Below are positions 47,263-59,805 of a stretch of DNA of 64,000 bases, in pieces; within the stretch, counting starts at the first letter, position 1; the number at the start of each line of letters is the position of its first letter. Under the pieces are notes generated by a model. That model had not been told where the DNA came from. It did no database searches and saw only the letters and a list, made by a program, of their open reading frames with translations. The position numbers were made by a program, and so were the translations under genes. Origin of the DNA: Patiria miniata (taxonomy: Eukaryota; Echinodermata; Asteroidea; Valvatida; Asterinidae); contig NW_024037074.1 of the NCBI RefSeq assembly GCF_015706575.1, positions 22,247,334-22,311,333 on the forward strand. The letters run 5' to 3'.

Positions 47263-50200
47263 TAAACTGTATAAGGTATTAAGACCAATGAATAAAAGTT
47301 AAAAATGTCTTTTTGTCATTTTTGCTTCGTTTTAACTCAAATATAAAATGGATATGGAAGCTGGACGTCTTGTAATTGTGCCATGCCAGGGTGGACATCG
47401 AACATCTTGCAAGAATCAGTAGGCCTAAACAATGACAAGAATGGAGTTTGTTCCAGAATTTAGAATTCCATTTAAAAGTTATTTATCATACAGCAAATGA
47501 AAAGAGAAATCATATTGTGACATTTTGTAAATGTTATACCCTAATTGGGTGTTTGTGTGCTGCACGTGTGCTGCAGTGTGGCAGATAAAGGAAACTTGAC
47601 TCAACCTCCCTTTTTTGCCAAGCGCCCCGAAGTTCGCACAGAAGTAGTTCAAGGGAGCGGAAAGCATATCCACTCAATTTATGCGGAGGCATCGCGACCT
47701 GACGGAATACCTGCAGCTAGCTGTGGCCCAGAATTCGGTTTGTCGGTACCCACCCCCAACTCAGGATACCTCGCTAGACTCAGACCGCCTGACTTGTCCA
47801 ACTGGATTTCCTCGCTTAATTTCTCGGGGAACATTCGACATCCGCGCTGCCGATCACTCAACAATTACCACATGGAAAGGCAGTTAGTAGGGTAAGGGTG
47901 TGTGTTGGGGCCACTGAGCACTTCACAGTGGTAGGCCGATCAACCACCCTCCCCCCCTCCATAAAATGAACAGTCATGTGACCCGTGATCACGTCAGTCC
48001 CTGTAGACCATATTGCGTGATCACGTCGTCTATTGGCAAGTGCGATGATTGGTGGTTGCAAGTCCTAATAGGCCTAGTCGTTTTTAGAAATGATTTCATT
48101 TTGGGAGCTCGCAATATTATCCTGGGTCAACTACACGAGGTGACAAACTTGATTAAGGACCAAGGAACCCATTTGGAAACTTTTAGGGGCAGGGGTTGGG
48201 CATATCACGCAAGTATACGTATGCCTCACAACTCTAAAATTCGGCAAGTTCCAGTTTTGTGTGTCCACCTCAGTACGGCTCCAGACTCTTTAAACTTTTG
48301 CTATTAAACTGCATGTAGTATAGCAGAAAACCGGTGAATTTGTAAGCGTGTTGAGTTCCATGTGTAGACTGTAACTTGAGGGCTAGTTTTGATGAAAGCA
48401 AACAAGCAAGAGAGTATATTCAATGAAAGTAACAATATTTCAACTATAAATCTTTAGTTCTGTTTGACGTTTGAAGTTCCATATATCTTTTGCTTCGATA
48501 TCTTGTTACGGTAAAACCATTAAATTCCTCTTCTCTTCTTTTCCCAAAACTCAACTGAGATAGGCCAAATGCCTGTGTTTGTTTATTTTTTTACTTGATC
48601 AATCAATATAGTATCGACAAATTGCTCATCAAAACTCATCTCTTGGATAAATGGATATATTCACTAATTAAGCAACATGTTCCTCGCAAAAATCTCCACA
48701 TATTTGTCCTTCATATACTTACCATTTAGAATAATCAGAATAACACATTGACTTACGTACTCTCATGAGATGGTTTCTAACAAATACGATAACGCTAAAA
48801 GCTTTTTGATTTCCCTCCCTGGTTGGATCCTGTCAATTTTGTTTGCAACAGGTCGATACCTGAAAAACACAGCACGCAAGCAATGTCACAACGAATTACT
48901 GCTCAAAGCTTTTCCACGTAATCAGATATTAATCCTCGGTGCTGTAATTATAGTTACGGTGGACGTTATAGGCTCACCGGAACTGCAATCTCCATGTTTT
49001 TACTTAGCGCAAATTGCCACTGACGGCGACCTGCGTCCTGCTTGCTACCTCCCCCCAAATACGACGCATGACTTGAATTATCCGCCCTGTAATTCCGTTT
49101 CGACAATAATACGGGCATCACAATGTATACACGCGACAACCATTATTCCGCACTGCTTTTCCGGGGTCATCATAATTTTGGGGGGATTTGGAGCCATTAG
49201 GAAACGTAATTTTGAGTGGATTACGTGTAATTGGTGGGGGCGACGAGCGGTGCCAACTCGTGGGCCCTGATGGGGGCCGGCAGCGCGATCGCCGGTATAG
49301 CCGTAGAGGCTGAGCGGTGGCGAACCTAAACTTGAGTCGGAGTAGGATTTCCGTTATTGATTAATGCATGTGCATGTGCAGCATCTTCATCGCTACCATG
49401 ATGCATGCACACAGGAAGAGAAGGATACCCTAATGACTGAGATGCAATATATGTTCTTGTTTGTAATATTATGCACGTGCTGGTGTGCCTCTACGGGTCT
49501 TCCCTTATACCGGCCCCTTCAATTGACCCAAAAAACTTTTCCTTTGCCATCAGGAAGACATGTAGGCTACAAAATCAAAGTGGTTACTGCAAAAGTGTCA
49601 GGATGCGCTCATGCATGATGTGCTCATATTTTTGTACAGCACTTAGGCAAATTTAACACTCGAAAACGGCCTTATATATGCCTACGAGGATTTTCTATAT
49701 TGTTCCTCTTCCTTTTTCCTTTGTTTATACTTTTTTTTGCAACAGCTCTCATTGGTTTTGTTCAAGTTTTCTAATCGAGGTCGTCCTCGATTTGGTTCCT
49801 GTTTTCAATTCATCGATGATGTTGCACGTGTGTGTCCTCGATTTACGACATAAACACGCACCAAAGCGCGTTCACACCGTCGATCGTGGACGTCCTATTG
49901 TCCCTCTTTTGTTTCTACCAACTTTTTAGGAAGACACCCATATGTTTTTTACACGACCCCAATCGCGGACGTATGCTGGAAATCGTGGACGATATTGTTC
50001 TCTTTTGTTCTCTGGAATTTTTCGTCCACGGTTTGAATAGATGAACACGCCCACACACACACAGACAGTCGTGTTTTACAATACTCGTGCGGGCCAACCC
50101 TTTCCTTCTTTTGTTCGCTTTTGTTTGCACTAACTTTTTTTCTCGACAGCCCCCATAAGGTTTTTACATCACGAAATTCTCCCGAGGACTAGTGTCCAGG

Positions 50201-51886
50201 TCCTCAGGCAGTGTCGGGCCCATTGTTATTGCACACACCCCATTGTCCCAAGTCCTCAGTCGTATAGGATAACCTGTACAATAATATCGGGTAGACTATA
50301 AGTGACATGTTGTCAACATTTTGACGGCGTTCGGCTGAAACGCAATATTTTAACTGACATGTCAGCTTTGGCACGGAGATATTGTCTGAGACACCGTAGT
50401 TGGTCTTTGAACATTGGGCGGTCAGACCGTGTACAGTGGAATCCGGGGCCGAATCCGGTACTAGGTCAACTGTCCTTCCATCGACAACATTCTACGGCAA
50501 AAGTTTCCCCTTATAACGAAAAGATTTTCTACCTAATATCTCAACGATGATAATGTCCATCGAACATGAAATTTTAACGCGTTCATTTTGAACAGTCTGC
50601 ACAAGATTTTCAAATTTATTTGAATCACAGGGAATATAAACTGGACGTGGTCCTTATTTAGCCTTTATAACGCGGAGATAAATTTCAAACGAAACAAAAG
50701 AGATTTCCGCTGGTGGACGAACTAAACGGACATTCTGCATGGTTTTAGGATTTCAAGCCTTGAATTTCATTCGCAAAAGTGAATCCAGTTTCGTGCTAGA
50801 AAGCAGACAAAACCAAAAGTGATCGTCATTTCGTGGTGAAAAATGCGATGCTAAATATAATACTGGGCCGGAAAAATCCAGGGAGGATGTTTGCATTTAT
50901 CATATATCCCTGCTCTTAAATCATTTCTATACGCGGCCTCCTGGTCCCATAGGATAAATTACGTGGTAATATTGGCACAGTTATGGGAATAGGTCGTTTT
51001 GACTAAGTGGCATTGGCAATTGCACTGATAACAGATTGCCGCCTATAAAATAACAGATATACCGAAAATGTGTGGATTTTTTTCTCCAACTTTTTTTCAT
51101 TTAAAAAAAAAAATCGTGTAAAACACTAATGACAGGGGTTTTCAAATTCCTTGGGCTCAGGCCCTCGCACAACCGTAATCCGGCCATTACTTTTTTCCCT
51201 GGAGGGAGGAAAAAATGAGCCAACTAACTAATAAAAGATCCACGTATATTTCTCATAAGTCCATATGAGAAAACGATCTTATTGTGTCCTCTCTGTGACC
51301 CCCAGCCACCCCTCAGCAAAGCCCTCCAGGGGTGGAAAACCAGGAAGAACGGGTGCCAGGAAAGACGCCACATCGCCCCACGTCTCACTCGCTTCTCTCT
51401 GGAGGAACTGCCCCATTATATGCACATCTTCGGTCACTGCACCGAGGCTTTCCTGATCACGGAGCTCGCCGATGGTTGCCAGACTGCCAGTCCAAGTCGC
51501 GAACTGGGCATGCAAGCCCGCGTCGTCTTCCTAATGCTATCGTAAATCAATCAGAGATTTCGAATTAAAGCCAAGAGATAATCTGTCGCACATGTAGCAA
51601 TCCTGATGCTTTATCCAAGACGGATATAAGGGATGCGTTACGGGTAGCTTTCGTCAGAACTGCCTCCATAGATTAATATTATTCTGCCTATATGTATGTT
51701 TTGCATCCGTATTGGCTTCCACCTGTTCAAACTTGATTAAAAACTTACAGTTCTCAACAGATTGCTATTAGGGGACTGTTATTCAGAAAAATAGGTTTAC
51801 TTGGGAACTGCTTCAATCTGCAAACTCTCCAGTAAAATTGATTGGTATTTTGCCTAGTTTGGCCAGGGTCAATACAGGGGCATATC
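47263..51886. other. Intergenic DNA without recognised gene
   Basis: No gene is recognised. GC-richer patches lie at 47600-47880 and 51270-51530 and are open in more than one frame, which weakens a coding reading. A 166-codon plus frame at 48770-49270 is listed separately. The rest is AT-rich. Confidence 0.5.
48770..49270 (+). other. 166-codon open frame, unassigned
   Basis: Longest frame in the right flank that does not rest on a tandem repeat. It has two hydrophobic stretches near its start (ISLPGWILSILFATG) and middle (ILILGAVIIVTVDVIG) and eight Cys in the second half, but no motif I recognise. No shadow frame of similar length overlaps it. It could be an exon or chance; there is no promoter or splice support. 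Confidence 0.15.
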
Positions 51887-52073
51887 TACAATCCTGGCCA
51901 AATCTCGCTGGGCCTCCAACCCCCCCCCTCCCCCCGGTCCCCGTTCAATGTTGTCTCTCGTTGCGCGGTGTGTGCTCCATCAGCTGGAGAGAACAACATT
52001 GACCGGGGGAGCGGGGGAGTGGGTGACCGTGGCAGGCTCAGGAAGTGTCCCAACCATTTTGGCCGGGATTGTA
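51887..52073. mobile_element. Foldback element
   Basis: TACAATCCTGGCCAAA at the left end pairs with TTTTGGCCGGGATTGTA at the right. Inside, CGTTCAATGTTGTCTCTC (51943-51960) pairs with GAGAGAACAACATTGACCG, and CCCCCTCCCCCCGG pairs with GGGGGAGCGGGGGAG. The 133-codon plus frame and 151-codon minus frame that cross it are by-products of this symmetric GC-rich sequence. Confidence 0.6.
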
Positions 52074-52311
52074 GCTTACAGGAAGGCGGGGGTGTTGATC
52101 TGAAGGGGGAGTGGTTGAGTAAAGACGTGCTCAAGGCACGCCCTGTTACAGGTGTCCGGGGCATGCCTTCCCCACCCTCCCCGGAAGATTTTGATATCTC
52201 CGATACTTTCTCTTGCATTTCAGGCAATTTGAGAATAAAATGATATCGATGAACTTTAGCATTCCGTTTATTATTTTGGCCCCATTTTCTAGAGGTAAGT
52301 ATAACATTAGT

Positions 52312-52373
52312 CAGCGGCTGAACGGGGGAGAGGGGTTGCAACCCCCCTCCCCTCCTCTATAGATCCGCCTATG
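52312..52373. mobile_element. 62-base hAT-like mini-element (both ends, almost no core)
   Basis: The left end CAGCGGCTGAACGGGGGAG pairs loosely with the right end, which on the minus strand reads CATAGGCGGATCTATAGAGG. The centre GGGGTTGCAACCCC is a palindrome. It looks like two termini joined with the interior lost. Confidence 0.45.
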
Positions 52374-55300
52374 CAACATACCAAGTACCTACACCATAGC
52401 CGTCTTGGGCCAATTATTCCCTAAAGGTTGGCGAATTAACCGACAAATGGGGTAATTTCATAAATTCATATTAATGTTGGGAAAATAACGTTGTTCAACA
52501 GTGTTTTACTTTTTTACAGTGTAAGATTTGTTAGGGCCTTCAAAGAGCAATTCAGTTTCAAGAAATAAAGACAGAGAGGTTCTTAATGAAATCACTGTTG
52601 GGTATGAAACGGTGGCGTGAAAAAGAAACTGCCAATATAAAACGTTTCTCTGAGTTAAAAGTTTGAATTCATATTTAAGACTTGTAAAAGCAGTAACATT
52701 TAGGCTAATCCTCCGGATAAAAAATGGTCTTTTCTTAAAACTTGTTGCCCCGTATTGCCGTTCCATATATCCGGATATGACCCGTCACTATTTGAGAAAT
52801 TTCGGCCAAAATATCAATTCCATATATCGATCAAACAAGATAAAAGCAATTTTGCATGTCTCACTTGTTTTTTTCTTGCTCTCCAGAACTGACGGACCTT
52901 TTGCTTTTTAAGAAGAAAAAGTATGATCAAAGATTAAGCTACCTTTATAGCTACGTTCATCGAAATCTGCCCGGCGCCACCCTGACGCGATGAACGAGTA
53001 ATTTCAGATCCAAATTGTCTGCAAACATATAGTTTAGATTATGTGCTAGAATGTCGCAAATATTTCATTTCCTCTGTCGAATCCTCTCTCCGTGGCCAGG
53101 GGAATTCGAATGCTCCGAACGGGTCCGGAACGTTCAGTCGGCCGGCCGCATGGGATTGGCGTGTTTTAAATGTCAACTTCTTTTCAAGATCGCGGCTAAG
53201 AAGTAGGAGCTGACATCGGATAATTGTTTTTGACAAGCTAGGTCTGACGGATAGGGGATCAGGACACGTCTCCTTTAAAAAGACCGCCAATTTGGAATTG
53301 CGGTCGGAGGAACGTTGGACTGATATGAATCACTTAACTAAAAAAAAAAATCAGTTGTTTTATATCACCATCTCCTTCATATGCAGTTCCGTTTTTGTTT
53401 TGGGAAGACCCGTACTCCCCCGCTTATGGGTTCTTTTATAAAAACATCCATAAAAAAAATAAAAAAAATAAAAAAACAGTCCATTAAATGACCTTATCTA
53501 GGTCTTGGGAACTTTTAGTTCTTGGAAATCTAGTCACACGAAACACATCTTTGACTTTACTGTAGATTTGTGAGTCATTGAATATAGTTACTGCAATTAA
53601 TTGCCATTGAACTGACCCTCAAGTCAAGTTTAGCTATTTTATTCAAGTAAAAAATGAATTTTCGAGAGCGCACGTGGCAACTTGTTTTCTTCTTTTTTGC
53701 AACGTCTTATTTATGACCTATGTTCGTTGTATTTTGCGACACATGAGGGCGTCATTGCTGTGAGGTTATGTGGGCATTTCTTCGTTGCAGCAGTTTTCCA
53801 CATGTAACGATGGCTCTAAAAATTACATCATTAAAGATTTCTTTGCCTTCCAAAAACATTGGCTCGGTCATTTTCAATCTCTGTGTTTGCAGGTCCCTTT
53901 GAAGCTGAATAACGTCAATATTTGTCAAGCCTGTGTGATATCAATACACAAACAGCTATAACTGTGTTCGATTAGCCTTATTATTTTGGGTAATCAAACT
54001 CGCCGTCTAGTAGTCAACTCTGATATCATATAATAATGAACATATGAAATTAGAACTGCACTTTTTCTCCGGGTTGAGCATGTCTTTTCCCTCTTTTTGT
54101 ACTTCATGTCCTGCCGTATAATTACGTTCTTTTCCCCCTCCTTCAACCTGCCCAAGAACGATCAATTTTACAAACTTTGCCTTTCGTGCAATCGCACGAG
54201 TGTTGACTTAGGCGGTGTAGACCAACGTATTTGGAGAAGAAGTGGTTTTTAATTACTGCGGGACGATATGCCAGACGAGTGCAGCTCTCACAGATTCGAG
54301 GCACGACGGCTGTTCTCGACTTTAGGACTCATGCTACTTTTTGGATTATATCACTACAATAATAATTTTTATCTGGTCAATGGATAGCAAGGGTCTATGA
54401 TTATGAGCAGATTCAGCGATTAATTATGCAAAACAAGACTGCGTCTTGACCTCGTGATTCTGACCATTCAGCGGAAGCCTTCTATCCGGTCTTCGGTAAC
54501 CCATTGTTGTATTACAAAGGCATTACAGCCAATCAACAGCTAAGTCCATATTTCTGATCGAAATGACGTCACAATCTCTAAAGTCGACTCCGATATAGGT
54601 TGGCACGTGGGGTCGCATAAAATTTGCATGTTCACATAATCAGACGTTGGCCGGCTCGGTTGAACAACGGATGATACTCAGACTATGCAATATCCAGTTC
54701 AAAAATGAATTGCGAGGGCGTTAAACTTAAGAGAGCAACTTAGTCCTGGTACCTCCAAAATTCAGTTGTTTATTTTGTTGCAAAACTCCGTGAGTTCACA
54801 TCAGAAGCGGCAGGATTATTGTTGCCTTGACTGTACGTCGTATATCCAGCAGTGAATACAAATGTACAGCAATCGAATTTTCAGCCAAACTGTGAACATT
54901 AAATGCATATAACCTCAGTATATAACAATTCACAGGGCAATAACAGATATAGTTTCTGACTTACACTCATATCGCACCTAGCGTCAGTAGCGCATCCAGC
55001 TTTTGATGTCGGGGGAGCAACCGCACATCCGTGCCAAAATGTAGACATGTTTTTTTTCTTTTTTCTCTGGACACTTGGCCTCCGTAAAATCAAAAAGCGG
55101 GGAGGGGGGGGGGCTGGTACTCATCTTCAAAACTGACCATTATTATGCATACTGAAAATATATGCCGATTTTCACGGCGCATTGTAATGGTTTTTGAGCT
55201 GATTTTCTTTTTTGGGGTTGATGTCAGAAGAAATAGTTGTATGAATGTTTGTGGGACTATTCTACTTTTTCATCTATTACGAATTCGTGACAAATGCGTA

Positions 55301-56079
55301 TGGAACCCAAAGAGCAAAGTGCGCATTCTGGCAGAAGGTTCCCTTTAAACAAAACAAAAATAGATTTGTTGCTGCCAACAAATGTGTAAATTAGCTTGTG
55401 TTATCTTTAGCTACCGAAAAATTCAACATTCTAAAATCTTTCAACGGACGAGACATGCAACAGCCGTCAGATGATAGTAATAACGCTGCCTGCCTTATAA
55501 ACCTTGTCGTGAGATCTCAGCCCGGCGGAAGCTATACAGCACACTACACTCATTGGTTGCTGTTTAACCAAGACCCTAATTTTGTCGCTTTTGCTCTCCC
55601 TTGGTCATAATTTAGTCTCTGTCCCTGTTTAAAGTTGCATAAACTGTCTGTCTTTCCTGTTCTCTAATCACCAGCTCATTGGCTGGGGGTAATGATGCCT
55701 TGATCAGGTTTGGACCATGGTGTAATACTTGCCTTCCTTGTTCTTTTGATTTGTCCAACGCGTCTGTCCGTCGATTCATCTGTTTGTCTATGCCCTCCAT
55801 TGTTCCATAGTGTCGACAATTTGGTGTAACAACCTATGGGGTAATTATTTTGTGTCACTCGCCATCTTTATTATAATCATCTGTCACCGACCCCTTCCCC
55901 CACCACCTCCTCACACACAAAAAATGAACATCAAAGAACTCTCATTATCCTTCTAAATGCATCTTTTGTGTTTCCTTCCCCCCCCCCCAAATAAAATACT
56001 CCCATTTGATTTGAATACAATTTCCAACTGATGACAGCTTAAAGATCACTGACAAAAAAATTGTTCTCTGAGAATTTCA
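52374..56079. other. Intergenic DNA without recognised gene
   Basis: AT-rich, with A-rich runs near 53441-53477, a G-rich tract at 55090-55112 and no frame with family resemblance. Confidence 0.55.
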
Positions 56080-56271
56080 AGGGCGGACCAAAAATTTAGA
56101 AGAAGGGGGTGACGGTCTTAAAGAGCTTCTCTGAACTCAGACAAATAAGCATTCTGGAACCGTAATTTTCACATGAGGCTATAAGAATGGAAAATCAAGC
56201 AACGTCGTGCGTGCGGGGGTGGGGTAGAATGGTGTCACCGTTCAGCTCCCCTTGCTACATCCACGACCCTA
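56080..56271. mobile_element. Possible decayed hAT-like miniature element
   Basis: The left side AGGGCGGACCAAAAATTTAG and the right side, on the minus strand AGGGTCGTGGATGTAGCAAG, resemble the two ends of common hAT-type elements. GTGACGG near the left pairs with CACCGTTCA at the right. Pairing is imperfect. Confidence 0.35.
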
Positions 56272-58694
56272 TCCTACCCCCATTCGCCACATCGATGTAA
56301 ACAATCCTGCAACTTTCCATTCCCCCACCCCCAATAGTTTCTGTTACGCAACTGTATGTCATCACCCGTAGGATAACCGGCAAAAGGTGGCGCTATTTAA
56401 AAATGCCAAACCACGACAGTGGAATTGTTTTCTTCTGTTATTTAATACGCCGTAGAAGTGTGACGTCACACGGGGTCATCTCCCATAGTGATCGGTCCAA
56501 ACAATGTCTGGTCCGCCATTTTTACCATTTTACCATGGGATTTGCACGAGGGATTTGGGTAAACATTTTCAAAAGTTGAAATTTGTCGAAAATTAAGCAT
56601 AAATTAGACTTAAAAAGTTGTACAAACAGTGCTTTAATTTGCTGACTGTAATCGTCGCTCAGAACGTGCAAGAATGCCGTTATTTTTCTTTTCCAACGGA
56701 TGAAAAACTGTTTAAAAAAATGGGCACCGTGCCTACTGTCCTTACGTTAGGCATAATTATATGTGTTTGCACATAACCCCGGGCAACTCGTGACCTAGGC
56801 GGTGTACGACGTAACCACTTCTGCAGAGAATAGCCTTTACTTCGAAACCATCCCATTTTTGGAAAATACTGAAAAATACAGCTGGACTCAAGACAGAAGC
56901 GAATTATCACAGTAGAAAACTCCCGTAACTATACGCTGGAAAAAAAATTATATAAAGTAGTCAACATATTTGTTCGTGCCATGTCAGAAAATGATCCTTC
57001 ACGAACTGCGGATCGAATCAATCAACAGGCCGAATCATTGTCATCAGTAGTCATTTGTTGAGTTAGATGAAGACATCATCTTGACCTACAAGAACATTAG
57101 AAGATTCAATTTACACAAAACAGACCCGGAATTGTCTGTCTGGCCGTGCTCGGCTGAAGCCAAATCACAAACCGGGACCTGACTGCGCGGGACAGACAAG
57201 AAGTAATTACGGCAAAAGGGTGATAAATAACCGGCAGGCTGAGCGGAGAATAAGCGAAACGATCCAGGGGGAGAAGAGGGGTATTTCCTCGCGGTGATGT
57301 CCCCACCGCAACCCTTCGACGAGCGTGCATGTGTGTTTTCCCCCTTAAGATTGATCTGCCTCGAAATTGAAAGTCGTTCTACATCTTTTCCCTAGGTTGT
57401 TCCCTCTTCCTCCTTGTTTGGCACGCGCTGCCAAGTAATGGAAGACCTGCACCGGACTGGTGGAAATCAATTCCGCTCATTCGGAGCCATGGGAGTCGAT
57501 GAAAGTCTGTTTTTCATTTATATTGTGACAATGAGCATGTGCATGCCTACATTCGGACACTTTCATTAAATCGTATTCAGAGGATACGGAGGATGTTTGC
57601 AACACGTAGTTGCAAACCATTCTCCTTACTTTCAGAACCTGAGAATTCTTCTTACATCTCTGAAAAGCATCACATCTTACATCTCTAAAGAGCATTCCCC
57701 ACAAGTTTTGAGCATGATGCTGCTTTCCTGTCTCTTTTGTTTGACAATTTATGTTCTCAAAATATGGGGGCGAGTTGGGGCTGGATGTTACGGGTGGGGG
57801 CGCCCAATTTGTGTTAAACGCGTTAACCATGGTAAGTGGACTGACAAATTTCCAGTGGGGGTGACTAGTGGGCGATGATTTTATTTTATGGGGCCCCCCG
57901 GCACTATTTTGATTAACGTGTCCTGTTTTCTGTGAGAATTAAGTGCAAATGTTGAGCAACATTTGCACTCGGGGGAGAATATCAAGAAATTAAATCAATT
58001 TGGGCAAAATTTGACATGATAATTATCACCGGGGAAAAAAATCATAGAAAGCATGAATCTCTGCCAATTTCTGAGAGATCGATTGTGAGGGATATTTATT
58101 CAGTCTTAGCAAACTTCGCAGGGGTCAAATCCACTAGATGTACATCAATTAACTGCTGAGTTTTTTGGAGAGACAAACAACCACAAGCACCTCCGCCCTA
58201 CCCCCTCCAAACCCCCACCCCTCGCCTTGGCAAGCCTGCTCCATCGATCTTACAGGAGAGCTATACAGGAAGACTTGAGCTGTCAACTTAACGAGGACAA
58301 GCTTGGACACAAGGAACAAGAACGCAGAAACAAACGAACCGAGACGTGGAAAGATACATCTTATCTTTCCTACCTACAAGGCAATAACCGTTTACAAAAG
58401 ATACGTCTTCCAGTTTGGGCATGGGTCAAGATTAATGGCGGGTTGCGGAGCAAGACGGATGTTTTGCGGTAAAAAGGAACCCACTGATATAAAAAGTGCA
58501 GACATTCTTAAATCTTAAAAACCAAACAGCCGTGGAGACTATTGTGGATGTTAAATCTTGATCTCTCTGGGTTTGGGTAGCCCGCGGGCGAATTATTTTT
58601 TTTACAAAAGCATCGGATGGATGGTTGTTGAGCGCCCTCTATGATACTTTTATTATACGTACGCATGTAAATGATGCCATGAATTACCTTTCAC
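56272..58694. other. Intergenic DNA without recognised gene
   Basis: No gene is recognised. A 28-base palindrome lies at 57942-57969. Short frames on both strands near 57477-57880 overlap one another and have no recognisable domain. Confidence 0.5.
57942..57969. repeat. Perfect 13-bp inverted repeat with 2-base centre
   Basis: AGTGCAAATGTTG, AG, CAACATTTGCACT. It contains ATTTGCA words, partial POU octamers, on both strands. No T-run follows. Confidence 0.75.
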
Positions 58695-58699
58695 TGTCG

Positions 58700-58895
58700 A
58701 GCTCTTCGATGGCTCAGCTGGATAATACCATGGTTTTGAGATCGGAGGGTGTGAGTTCGAAATTTGCGGCTTTGTATGGTTTTTTTATAAGGGAAATAAA
58801 GTCCGAATCTCATTAGGTTCAATTTGTTTTCTTTGTTTTCTTTATATATATATTTTTCTCATTTGTAGGGAAGTAAAGTCCAAAACCTCGTAGCG
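58700..58895 (+). repeat. tRNA-derived SINE with GGGAAATAAAGTCC tail
   Basis: TGGCTCAGCTGG (58710-58721) is an A-box-like word and GAGTTCGAAAT (58753-58763) a worn B box, about 31 bases apart. The tail word AAGGGAAATAAAGTCCGAAT (58789-58808) follows, and a second decayed tail, GGGAAGTAAAGTCC, lies near 58866. The same tail occurs alone at 43768-43790. Confidence 0.55.
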
Positions 58896-59099
58896 TACAC
58901 CCCCATTGGGTTATGTCGTTTGGGAACAAGAATTCGCAGCCAGCGGAGGGGTCGGGAAAAGGTGCATGGTGGGGAAATAATGGGTGCATCAAATCGGTTT
59001 CATAACAAAAACAAACTATTGGAGGACAAAAGCTCGGCAGTGAGTCTGCGCAGAGGGGGAGAAGTCACCAGGTTGCCGAGGGTTTAAACCAGGGCGAGT

Positions 59100-59275
59100 G
59101 GCCAATTTCGTGGGTCTGCTAAGCATAAAGATGTGCTTTGAACAGAAAAAAAAAAATGATGATGTCAAACCTAAGTACACTGATTATGACTGTTTCCAAG
59201 GTAATTTTTTTGCTTAACGATATCGATTACATTTTCTAAGCAATAGCTTCTGCTTAGCGCCTCCGTGGAAATGAG
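59100..59275 (-). repeat. Dispersed repeat with GCTTAGC words
   Basis: On the minus strand the words GCGCTAAGCAGAAGC, TTGCTTAGAAAATG, CGTTAAGCAAAA and ATGCTTAGCAGAC occur in series. Similar words at 2226-2345 suggest the same old family. Ends are not defined. Confidence 0.4.
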
Positions 59276-59573
59276 TCCAGCTCATGTCGCAGAAATGAGA
59301 CCCTGGGGTTTAGGCTTCCCTACGGTGCACAGAATAAGAAGATCGATGCCCCCAATGCATCAATCCCCGGGACCGGTCCCCCTCCGGCGAAGTCTACATC
59401 ACCGGTAAGGAGAGTCACGGGCACTCTGTGGATGCACGGCAAGCTGTAGGAGACGGTTCAAGCGTACATCCCGAATGTTGATTTTTTTTTAAGGAAAAGT
59501 GCAGCATCTATCAATAATGCATTCGTCAACGGACTTCGATCGTACCTATTTACCGCCCTGGCCCTATAGACCA
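59276..59573. other. GC-richer intergenic stretch
   Basis: About 300 bases with moderate GC and several GGACCGGTCC-like short palindromes, no frame of note and no recognised element. Confidence 0.4.
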
Positions 59574-59744
59574 ATCCGGGCACGCTATTATTGCTATCAC
59601 GGAGGCCCCCTTCAATGGCGAAAGCATTGAGCTAGCTATTGTTCAGGATTACTGTCTTAGAACAGTCGCTCTGTATAAAAGCTAGCAACATGTTGTCGCC
59701 ATTAAAGGGGGCCTCCTGATATACAGTGATCACGTGCCTGGATG
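59574..59744. mobile_element. Foldback element, about 48-bp arms
   Basis: Left arm ATCCGGGCACG, TATCACGGAGGCCCCCTTC, AATGGCGA (59574-59621) pairs with right arm TCGCCATTAAAGGGGGCCTC, CTGATATA, CGTGCCTGGAT (59696-59743). GCTAGCTATTGTT and GCTAGCAAC inside form a further weak pair. No coding capacity. Confidence 0.7.
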
Positions 59745-59805
59745 CGTCTGTAAAGCAGCACTGCTCAGGTAACGCAATGCGGTTAGTTTCAACACCATAG
59801 CAAAA

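Noticed and set aside
50302..50550. NPGP in a short frame, recalling the 2A-like sequences of some retrotransposons
   Set aside because: The Asp and Glu expected before NPGP are absent (RVQWNPGP), the frame is short, and no reverse transcriptase follows.
51842..52341. 133- and 151-codon frames on opposite strands
   Set aside because: Both lie over a GC-rich foldback element and have no family resemblance.
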